Source: CANIZL01 sp043788645
Lineage (GTDB): Bacteria; Verrucomicrobiota; Verrucomicrobiia; Limisphaerales; UBA9464
Assembly: GCA_043788645.1 (NCBI GenBank)
Contig: JAYVTS010000144.1
Location: forward strand, 8,348-72,347
DNA length: 64,000 nt
Direction of reading: 5' to 3'
Shown: positions 8,616 to 15,728 of the stretch, one piece after another
How the letters are laid out: every line of letters starts with the position of its first letter
Numbering within the stretch: position 1 is the first letter of the stretch
Translations under genes and position numbers: made by a program
Notes under the pieces: model-generated
Told to the model about the DNA's origin: nothing
What the model saw: only the letters and a program-made list of their open reading frames with translations
Databases searched by the model: none

Positions 8616-9850
8616 ACGCTTTCCCAGTCCACACTTCGCGCCCAACCCGCCGTCCTTGGGCCGTCGTCAAGCTCCGTTTCACCCCCTGGATCGGCCCCCC
8701 CCCATCGGTGCTCTTGCGCTCGCGCTTGTTGGCGTAACCACGGTTCAGGTGGCGATTAACCTCGCTGATTGGCGTCTCGCCCAGCCCCTCAACCTGCCCC
8801 TTCCCGGCCTCATCAAGGTGCCCCTGGCCGCGGAAACCCTTGCCGCCTTGCGACCCGAGGCCGCGGACCTTCGACTGATCGACCCTGCCCAGAGCGAAAT
8901 CGGTTGGTTCTTAGAACGTCCTTTGCACTTACAGCCCGACGCCCCGATCCGCCCTGCGAAATCCTTCAATGTAACCGTGCGCCCGCAAGCGACCGACGTG
9001 CTGGTTGAGACGGGCATCACCGATCCCTTAGTTGGCCTCGCACTGGAAACGGGAAACGGTTCTTTTCTGAAAGCAATTCCCATTGTGAGCGCGGGAGCAC
9101 AAGTACTCGAGCTTGACCCCGAGATACTTGCCCACGGGCAATCCGGCCTAGCGGATCTCCGACTCATTTGCGACGGCCGTCAGCGACCCTTCGTGCGTGA
9201 ACCGAACCCGGCGTGGCGAACGTTCACCGTCGAACCGACGAGTCAGGATCCGCCGAAACAAACCGCCATCAGCCGCTGGAAATTAAAACTGCCGTACGCC
9301 GCACTTCCCATCGGGGCCCTCGCGGCCGAATCCGGCGCGACGCTATTTGATCGGAGTGTGACCATGTATGAAACCATCGACGACGGTCGCGGGGACAAGG
9401 TGAACCGTGCCCTGGGAGATGACCGATGGCGGCGCGCACCGGGCGAACCGAAACGGAGCCTCAAACTCCCGCTCGCGGTCCGTCCGATCACCGACACGTT
9501 CTGGATCGAAATACGTAATTAAGACAATGCGCCCCTCCCACTCACTGGCGTAGCACTCAACTACGTCGCGCCCCGAATTCGTTTTCTGGCGCCAGTCGCA
9601 CCGGCCACCTCGCTGTATTATGGGAATCCGAACGCGACCGCGCCGAGCTATGATCTGGAACTGGTTGCTGGCGCGTTGTTCGTCGCCGAAACGGTCGTCG
9701 TCACCGGCGCGGCCGAAGAAGTGCTCCGGGGCGGAACCTGAACTCGCTTGGGGTGGTCTCAACACGGCCGATGGCTCTTCTGGGGCGCGCTAGCCGTTGT
9801 GGTGGCGCTGCTCCTCGGGGTCATGCGTCGACTTCTGCCGCCCGTTGTGC
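8612..9850 (+). pseudogene. Disrupted DUF3999 protein gene
   Basis: The ATG at 8612 overlaps the DUF2339 stop and reads MNAFPVHTSRPTRRPWAVVK. At a run of nine C (8695-8703) the frame is lost, and the signal/beta-domain coding continues in the next frame (LADWRLAQPLNLPLPGL onward). That frame meets TAA at 9520-9522 in the middle of the domain, yet directly continues in frame with DNAPLPLTGVALNYVAPRIR and LYYGNPNATAPSYDL, typical DUF3999 blocks. A TGA at 9739-9741 precedes the C-terminal membrane helix WLFWGALAVVVALLLGVMRR, still in frame. So there is one frameshift and two stops. The intact family is a periplasmic domain with a terminal anchor, of unknown function. The assignment rests on these blocks and the DUF2339 context. 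Confidence 0.75.
8656..9522 (+). CDS. Longest open piece of the disrupted DUF3999 gene
   Basis: Open frame of 288 codons inside the pseudogene, which a gene caller would report as a protein. The first ~16 residues (MGRRQAPFHPLDRPPP) are an out-of-frame artefact upstream of the C9 tract; the genuine part begins at IGALALALVGV. It ends at the premature TAA. If expressed it would be a secreted beta-rich fragment without its membrane anchor. Confidence 0.5.
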   Translation: MGRRQAPFHPLDRPPPIGALALALVGVTTVQVAINLADWRLAQPLNLPLPGLIKVPLAAETLAALRPEAADLRLIDPAQSEIGWFLERPLHLQPDAPIRPAKSFNVTVRPQATDVLVETGITDPLVGLALETGNGSFLKAIPIVSAGAQVLELDPEILAHGQSGLADLRLICDGRQRPFVREPNPAWRTFTVEPTSQDPPKQTAISRWKLKLPYAALPIGALAAESGATLFDRSVTMYETIDDGRGDKVNRALGDDRWRRAPGEPKRSLKLPLAVRPITDTFWIEIRN

Positions 9851-10017
9851 CCCCCCAAACCCATGAGCTTCGGTTGTCGCACGGGTTCGGTGGGTTCAAT
9901 CTCGGCCCACAATTTTTCCAATTCTTGCAGGCGGGCAGTTGCCTCGCTGAGTCCTCCGGCGGTGAGCGAACCATCCCGAATCAGCCGTTGGAGGGCGGAG
10001 GTACATTTAACCGGCAT
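9790..10017 (-). CDS. Possible small ORF, 75 aa, unrecognised
   Basis: An ATG at 10017 on the minus strand opens a 75-codon frame. Its middle part looks protein-like and helical (LSEATARLQELEKLWAEIEP). The C-terminal third overlaps the plus-strand remnant of the DUF3999 anchor, which argues against it being an intact independent gene. It may be the relic of an inserted element marking the edge of the AT-rich island. No family recognised. Confidence 0.2.
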   Translation of the reverse strand: MPVKCTSALQRLIRDGSLTAGGLSEATARLQELEKLWAEIEPTEPVRQPKLMGLGGHNGRQKSTHDPEEQRHHNG

Positions 10018-10193
10018 GCCCCGCCACGCCCTGATCCTCAACCACCGAAATGGGTTCGTAACAATAGGTTTTTGATGATGAAGACTTCTGGTCGTGCTGG
10101 ATGCACTACGCATCACGGGAGGGTGGGTGAACAAACAAGTGTTGGCACGGGTGGGTCGTCACGCCGCCGAAACGCCGCCGCTGCGGCAAACGG

Positions 10194-10770
10194 TAGTCAA
10201 CTAGATTTTCATGGAACCCATCGGCGTAATCGCCGAGGAGAGTTGATCGGAAGTGCGGCCAATGTGCGCAAACGCTTGGAGCATAAGCATATTTACTTGA
10301 TTATTATATTGACATGACATGTTTATGTCAACTTTAAAACATGGAATTTTATAAAATAAATTATTTTATCTGTCTATTTATATTGAGACGCTGCCCATTT
10401 TCTTGGTTCAGAACCACAAATATTATAACTGTATATTTATGTTGACTTAGCTAAACAGTATTTTAGTCAACTAGTTTTGACGGGCTGTCCATTAGCGTAA
10501 CCGCCGGGGTGATTTGAGAGTTAGATCATCAAATTTGGCCCTCAGACGCTTGAATCAGACGCTTGAATCAGACGCATGATGACTTGATCTTTATATCGAC
10601 ACGGGATCATTAAGTAACAGTTTAACCATGTCAATTTATCCTAATGTGCATCATGTCAGTCTATTTATATTTACAATGTCTATTTCTGAAATTCTCTGTA
10701 ACTAACATGCTGACAGAAATTTTATATTGACAATAATTTGTTATAGTGTGCCATTATTATTGTATTTACA
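10194..10770. repeat. AT-rich island made of two degenerate ~270-290-bp repeats
   Basis: TAGTCAACTA occurs at 10194 and 10464. It is followed in both places by related text (GGCGTAATCGCCGAGG versus AGCGTAACCGCCGGGG), then ACGCTTG and CTTGAT blocks, and then three TATTTATATTGACA-like motifs. Those motifs start near 10302, 10375 and 10433 in copy 1, and near 10589, 10661 and 10720 in copy 2, an almost constant 287-bp offset. A seventh motif stands at 10803. A 13-bp microrepeat (CAGACGCTTGAAT) is reiterated at 10552-10577. From 10280 to 10850 base composition is far more AT-rich than the surroundings, and no reading frame of note exists. Confidence 0.65.
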
Positions 10771-10849
10771 AATTTAAAAACATCTTAGGTATGATGCTTG
10801 GATATTTATATTGACAGAGAGTTGTGTCAAATTAAATTAACATGTTGCA

Positions 10850-11440
10850 ATGCAATTTCGGCACAATGATCTTCCGTTGCAAACATTCTAACAGGATTAC
10901 TATCTCAAAATGGTCCTGCGTAGGGTACCCTGGTTTTGGTTGCGCTGGGGCATTGGATGCTGGCATCAAGTGCGCCAGGACCTCTGGGTGTTGCCAAACC
11001 TGGCACCACCTTCACCGTCAGACAACGATCAGGTCGAGAGTTCTGCGGCTCCCATGAGCTTGATCCTCGAAACCGGAGTTGCCCGGCATCAATCTGGCAC
11101 AAGATCTTGTCGAAGAAGACTTTTGTCGAATCGCACCAGATCACTCTCTCGATACGCTTCGATTCTCCGCCAGCCTTCTTTGCTCAAGCTTTTGCGCATC
11201 TCGACTTCGCTCAACTCCGGTTTCCAGGTTCAATCTTCCTGGCCCTTGCTTTTGGTGAGAAGCGGAAGGAGCGGGAGGAGTTCAGATTCTGCGGCACAGC
11301 AATTCGAGTTCGCATAGCTCCACGCTCCAAAATACGAGGGACTTTAAGGGCTTGCGGGAGTGCGTCCTGCCGCATCCCATTCAAAGAATTCTAGAAATTG
11401 AGTCTTGCCCACCGGCTAGGTTTCGCGGTTTATCCCTGCC
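10850..11440. other. Intergenic stretch without recognisable gene
   Basis: Composition returns to near the window average. Several overlapping 70-150 codon frames exist on both strands, but none shows a recognisable motif, a plausible start or consistent coding character. I see no RNA gene or repeat here. Confidence 0.4.
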
Positions 11441-12235
11441 ATGTCTGATTGGCTCAGCGTCGTCCTCCTCGGTTTGATCGAGGGCATCACCGAATTCCTA
11501 CCGGTCTCTTCCACCGGCCACTTGCTCCTGGCCGAACATTGGCTGGGAGAACGGTCCGAAGTCTTCAACGTCGTGATCCAAGCGGGCGCGGTCCTGGCGG
11601 TGCTCGCGGTTTTCCGGGTGCGTGCCGCCCAATTGATCTCCCGATGGCGCGAGCCCGCGAACCTGGACTACTTGGTCAAACTCGCCCTGGCCTTCGGAAT
11701 TACGGCGGTAGGCGGGCTTCTCCTCAAGAAGGCACACTTTGCATTGCCGAAAACGCTTCCGCCCATCGCGTGGGCCACTCTCGTCGGTGGCGTGCTCTTT
11801 GTGGTGGTTGAAACTTGGCTGAAACGATCGAATCGCAAGGTCTCCGATTATGTGTCTTGGCCCGTGGCAATCGCGGTGGCCGGCGGACAATTACTAGCGA
11901 TTATTTTCCCCGGTGCCTCGCGTTCCGGCACCACCATTTTGTTGGCATTAGTGCTGGGGCTCAGTCGGCCGGCGGCGGTTGAGTTTTCTTTTCTGCTAGG
12001 CATTCCCACTTTGCTCGCCGCCGCCGCCAAAGAAATGAGAGACGCTCTCAAAGAACATGTGCCGCACGAATCTTGGGCCATGATCGGTCTCGGCACGGCA
12101 GTGGCCGCGGTAGCAGCGTTTCTTGTCGTCCACTGGCTATTGGGTTATGTACGGAGTCGCGATTTTCGTCCGTTTGGTTGGTATCGAATCGCCTTGGGCG
12201 TAGCGATTCTGTTATTGGTTCATTTCGGAGCGTGA
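11441..12235 (+). CDS. uppP: Undecaprenyl-diphosphatase (UppP/BacA)
   Basis: Integral membrane enzyme that dephosphorylates undecaprenyl pyrophosphate so the lipid carrier can be reused for peptidoglycan and surface glycan synthesis. The 264 residues match the family (260-280). Both active-site boxes are present: EGITEFLPVSSTGHL (14-28), with its Glu residues and SSTGH, and PGASRSGTTI (about 162-171). About eight hydrophobic helices are visible. The start ATG gives MSDWLSVVLLGL. It converges with mnmE with only six bases between the two stops. Confidence 0.96.
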   Translation: MSDWLSVVLLGLIEGITEFLPVSSTGHLLLAEHWLGERSEVFNVVIQAGAVLAVLAVFRVRAAQLISRWREPANLDYLVKLALAFGITAVGGLLLKKAHFALPKTLPPIAWATLVGGVLFVVVETWLKRSNRKVSDYVSWPVAIAVAGGQLLAIIFPGASRSGTTILLALVLGLSRPAAVEFSFLLGIPTLLAAAAKEMRDALKEHVPHESWAMIGLGTAVAAVAAFLVVHWLLGYVRSRDFRPFGWYRIALGVAILLLVHFGA

Positions 12236-12241
12236 TGCCCA

Positions 12242-13648
12242 TTACTTACCCAGACAAAACGTACTGAAGATACGATCTAGTAGATCGTCCGTGGTCGTAG
12301 CTCCCACCACTTCCCCAACCGCACTGACCGCGGTTCGCAAATCAAACGCGACTAACTCCAGCGTTGCTTGCGAAGCCAACGCCGCCTCGGCGCGTTCCAA
12401 CGATTCGTAACTCCGGCGCAAGGCGTCGTGATGCCGAGCACTAATCGCGATCTGGATGGATTCGGTGCCCACGCCACCGCGCCACACCAATCCCTTCAGC
12501 GCATCCTTCAAGTCCTCCAATCCAAGCCCACGGGTGCAGCTCACTGAAATGACCGGCACCCCGGACGGTAGCGGCGTGGGCAATTCCAAGCGACGGGGTA
12601 GATCGGTCTTGTTCAAGACGAGAATTCGCGGACGATCCACAAACTCCGCCAACAAAAGGGCATCTTCGGGATGGAGTTCCTCGGTGGAGTCGAGTACGTG
12701 AAGCAACAATTCCGCCCGACCCGCCGCCTCGCGACTGCGCCGGATTCCCTCGGCTTCGAGCGCATCTTGGGAATGTCGCAAACCCGCGGTATCAACAAAC
12801 ACAACCGGCAAACCTCGCACATTAGCCGTCTCTTCAATCGTATCACGCGTGGTCCCGATGATCGGCGAAACAATCGCCCGTTCGTACCCGAGCAGCAGGT
12901 TGAGCAGCGAAGACTTACCGGCATTCGGACGCCCCACAATCGCTGCTCGAATACCCCGCCGGAGGAGCTGACCTTCTGGGGCGGTACGGCAAAGTTCAGC
13001 GAGCAATTCGCGGCCGTCAGCGAGTCGTCGGATTAACCCGGCATGAGTATCCGGGCTGATGTCTTCGTCGGGGAAGTCGAGGTGAGCTTCCACATGCGCC
13101 AGGGTCAGCATTAACGAGTCGCGCAACGTTCGGATGCGGGCGCTCAAACGGCCCGCGAGTTGTTCGCGAGCGGCTGCTAACGAGAGTTCAGTCCGCGCAT
13201 GAATGAGATCCGACACCGCCTCCGCTTGGGCGAGATCCAATCGGCCATTGAGAAACGCACGTTGGGTAAACTCTCCGGGCTCGGCCATCCGAGCGCCACT
13301 GGCGAGCAACACGTCCAAAATGAGGCGCGTCACCAAAACCCCACCATGACACGATATCTCGACCGTATTCTCACCCGTGAAACTGCGCGGTGCGCGGAAG
13401 ACCGTGATCATCACGTCATCCAATATCTCCCCTCCGGGCCCACCTCGGCGCAGGTGGCCGTAGTGAACCGTGTGACTTAAGGCGACCGACGCCTTGAGAT
13501 TCCGGGTTCCGAGCGGGACAAAACACGCGTCAGCCACCGCCATCGCAGCGGCTCCGGAAATGCGCAAGACCGCCAACCCACCTTCGCCCAAAGGAGTCGC
13601 TAGCGCGGCAATGGTGTCCGTGGGCGCCAACATTCGCTTCGTGGTCAT
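12242..13648 (-). CDS. mnmE: tRNA modification GTPase MnmE
   Basis: With MnmG it installs the (carboxymethyl)aminomethyl group on U34 of certain tRNAs. Domain order: an N-terminal folate-binding domain starting DTIAALATPLGEGGLAVLRI; a helical domain; a Ras-like G domain with P-loop GRPNAGKSS, the switch DTAGLRHSQD and NKTD; and the C-terminal FCLGK, whose Cys is the usual family ending (FCxGK). The start chosen is ATG at 13648 (MTTKRMLAPTDT), since the 46 codons upstream are not conserved-looking and run into purC. It lies 32 bp after purC on the same strand, probably co-transcribed. Confidence 0.95.
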   Translation of the reverse strand: MTTKRMLAPTDTIAALATPLGEGGLAVLRISGAAAMAVADACFVPLGTRNLKASVALSHTVHYGHLRRGGPGGEILDDVMITVFRAPRSFTGENTVEISCHGGVLVTRLILDVLLASGARMAEPGEFTQRAFLNGRLDLAQAEAVSDLIHARTELSLAAAREQLAGRLSARIRTLRDSLMLTLAHVEAHLDFPDEDISPDTHAGLIRRLADGRELLAELCRTAPEGQLLRRGIRAAIVGRPNAGKSSLLNLLLGYERAIVSPIIGTTRDTIEETANVRGLPVVFVDTAGLRHSQDALEAEGIRRSREAAGRAELLLHVLDSTEELHPEDALLLAEFVDRPRILVLNKTDLPRRLELPTPLPSGVPVISVSCTRGLGLEDLKDALKGLVWRGGVGTESIQIAISARHHDALRRSYESLERAEAALASQATLELVAFDLRTAVSAVGEVVGATTTDDLLDRIFSTFCLGK

Positions 13649-13680
13649 TTCATCTCCAACCCATTCCATCCGAATCACCG

Positions 13681-14595
13681 CTACAACGGCCGCCCGGTGA
13701 TCCGTTCGTAGGCTTCGAGGTACTTCGCCTGGGTCTTTAACACCACCTCCTGCGGCAGGCGAGGTGCCGGTGGGTTCTTGTTCCAATTGAGCGTCTCGAG
13801 ATAGTCGCGAACGAACTGTTTATCGTAGCTCGGCTGGATGCGTCCCGGAAGATAGCGGTCAGCCGGCCAAAAACGTGAAGAATCAGGGGTCAACACTTCG
13901 TCAATCAGAATTAATTTTCCCTCAAACAAGCCAAACTCGAATTTCGTATCAGCGATAATAATGCCGCGTTTCCGGGCATAATCACGAGCGGTGGCGTAAA
14001 GCCGCAAGCTGAGTCGGCGCGCTTCCGCGGCGACGGCTTTACCGACCAAGACTTCGGCCCGTTCAAACGAAATATTTTCGTCGTGGCCGGTCTCCGCTTT
14101 GATGGCGGGAGTAAAGATCGGTTCTGGAAGTTCGCTGCCTTGCAACAGGCCGACGGGCAAAGAGATTCCGCACACGGTCTGTTGGGTAAGATATTCCTTC
14201 CAACCAGAACCAGCGAGGTAACCCCGGACGACACATTCAATGGTGAGAGGAAGTGCCTTTTTGACGATCATGCTACGGCCCGCGAGTTGGGCCGCGAACG
14301 GGGTGAGGCGGGCCGGTAACGGATCCTGCGCCCGAGCCAAGCGATGATTTGGCAACCACGACTCGGTGTAATCGAACCAAAAATGCGACAACTGGGTCAG
14401 CACCTCGCCTTTGCGAGGAATACCGTTGGGCATGACGCAATCGAAGGCGGAGATACGGTCGGTCGCGACAAACAGCAGGGAATCCCCAAGATCGAAAACC
14501 TCACGAACCTTACCCGATTTGGGTGGGGGCAGGCCGGGAAGCACCAGTCGCAGAAGCGGCGCATTCGGCGTAATTTCGGAAAGTGGCACGGACAT
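13681..14595 (-). CDS. purC: SAICAR synthetase (PurC)
   Basis: ATP-dependent ligation of aspartate to CAIR in de novo purine biosynthesis. Features: GKVREVFDLGDSLLFVATDR near 25-44, the conserved SAFDCVMPNGIPRKGEVLTQ region, VRGYLAGSGWKEY, FTPAIKAETGHDENISF, KFEFGLFEGKLILIDEVLTPDSSRFWP and the C-terminal YLEAYERITGRPL. About 304 residues, the longer SAICAR synthetase type seen in yeast and many bacteria. Start ATG at 14595 (MSVPLSEITP); the ATG at 14637 would add 14 unlikely residues. First gene of a purC-mnmE pair. Confidence 0.95.
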   Translation of the reverse strand: MSVPLSEITPNAPLLRLVLPGLPPPKSGKVREVFDLGDSLLFVATDRISAFDCVMPNGIPRKGEVLTQLSHFWFDYTESWLPNHRLARAQDPLPARLTPFAAQLAGRSMIVKKALPLTIECVVRGYLAGSGWKEYLTQQTVCGISLPVGLLQGSELPEPIFTPAIKAETGHDENISFERAEVLVGKAVAAEARRLSLRLYATARDYARKRGIIIADTKFEFGLFEGKLILIDEVLTPDSSRFWPADRYLPGRIQPSYDKQFVRDYLETLNWNKNPPAPRLPQEVVLKTQAKYLEAYERITGRPL

Positions 14596-14649
14596 GACGC
14601 CAGAAGGATACGAATTCAGAAAGAGGATCGAAAGCAAAAGCTGTTATTC

Positions 14650-14821
14650 CAATTTGTGTTCCAGAGGGGACTCGTTCTCACCGCTGCGGTCCAATCCGAT
14701 TCGTGGTTGGAATACGACCAACGTCCCCGGTGGGGCCTCTTACGAAATCCTCGTTCAGCTCCGCAAGTTCGATAACACGGCTGACACCGCAAAGTCTGTG
14801 AGGTTCTCCTGGCCCATGTAA
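14650..14821 (+). pseudogene. Possible 3' gene relic
   Basis: One plus-strand frame ends with GASYEILVQLRKFDNTADTA and a few more residues before TAA at 14819-14821. It reads like the end of a beta-rich protein, but it lacks any start and is preceded by antisense purC sequence. I assign no family. The rest of the 14596-14944 gap shows nothing else. Confidence 0.2.
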
Positions 14822-14944
14822 TCGGCCCGAACCCGGATTGAAGAACACCTGCCTACTCGGGAACACACGGGGTCAGAGGTTAAGGTTATAATCCGGTCAT
14901 TTTCCGCCCTTTCCTTGGCGCAGATCTGCGCTCTTCTAAATCGA

Positions 14945-15595
14945 ATGAACGGACGTTTCGTGCTTTACCTCACCGCCACACTGTGTGCGGCATCGAATCT
15001 CACTGGCTGTCAAACTGCCTATTACGCCACGATGGAGAAATTTGGTTACGAAAAACGTGACCTGCTCAAGAAGGCCGTGGTGGCCGTCCGCCAGGAGGAA
15101 AAACAGGCGGGCACAGAATTTAAGGACGCGCTCACTCGATTGAAAGAGATGTACGCATTCCAAGGGGGCGACTTGGAAAAATCCTACAACAAACTGAAGA
15201 GCGACTACGATGGCTGTGATAGCCAAGCCAAGGACGTCCGAAAGCGGATCAAAGACATGGACCAGGTGGGCACCGATCTCTTCGCGGAGTGGGAGAAGGA
15301 GATTGGAACGATGCAGAACTCAGGGCTGGCGAGTGATTCACGCCGAAAATTGAGCGAGACGAAGTCCCGCTTCGCCGGCCTTTCCAGCAACCTCCACCGT
15401 GCCGAAGCGACGATGGAACCGGTCCTCACGTCGTTGCGTGACCATGTGCTCTATCTGAAGCACAATCTCAATGCCTCCGCGATCGGCTCGCTGCGCAATG
15501 AAGGGGCAAACATTCAATCGAGCATTGATCGTTTGATCATCCAAATGAACGGATCCATCGCCGAAGCCGATGCGTTCCTTAAAACTCTGAATTAA
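14945..15595 (+). CDS. DUF2959 family lipoprotein
   Basis: A 216-residue protein with an N-terminal hydrophobic leader and lipobox-like LTGC (MNGRFVLYL...SNLTGCQTAYY), so probably lipid-anchored. The body is predominantly helical and charged: YATMEKFGYEKRDLLKKAV, VRQEEKQAGTEFKDALTRLK and a long coiled region to the end, matching the DUF2959 pattern. Function is unknown. The ATG at 14945 is preferred over 14915 because the leader begins there. Monocistronic: a strong terminator follows 60 bp downstream and secDF converges. Confidence 0.85.
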   Translation: MNGRFVLYLTATLCAASNLTGCQTAYYATMEKFGYEKRDLLKKAVVAVRQEEKQAGTEFKDALTRLKEMYAFQGGDLEKSYNKLKSDYDGCDSQAKDVRKRIKDMDQVGTDLFAEWEKEIGTMQNSGLASDSRRKLSETKSRFAGLSSNLHRAEATMEPVLTSLRDHVLYLKHNLNASAIGSLRNEGANIQSSIDRLIIQMNGSIAEADAFLKTLN

Positions 15596-15655
15596 GTCGT
15601 ACCGCACCCCTGCCCCTCCCCTCATTCGCTAGCTCCAAATTGTAAAAAGATACCG

Positions 15656-15694
15656 GGTCGGCGCGAATTTTTTGATTCTCGCGCCGACCTTTTT
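15656..15694 (+). terminator. Rho-independent terminator after the DUF2959 gene
   Basis: Perfect 11-bp stem GGTCGGCGCGA (15656-15666) / TCGCGCCGACC (15679-15689), a 12-nt loop, then five T. It lies between the convergent DUF2959 gene and secDF. Confidence 0.85.
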
Positions 15695-15728
15695 AGAAAT
15701 CCAGATCGCCCTATTTTACGCCTCCGCC

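Noticed and set aside
10194..10850. Chromosomal replication origin
   Set aside because: AT-rich with iterated words, but no TTATCCACA-type DnaA boxes and none of dnaA, dnaN, gyrB, parAB or rpmH nearby.
10842..11394. Overlapping 70-150 codon frames between the AT-rich island and uppP
   Set aside because: No motif, inconsistent composition, and several mutually exclusive frames of similar quality.
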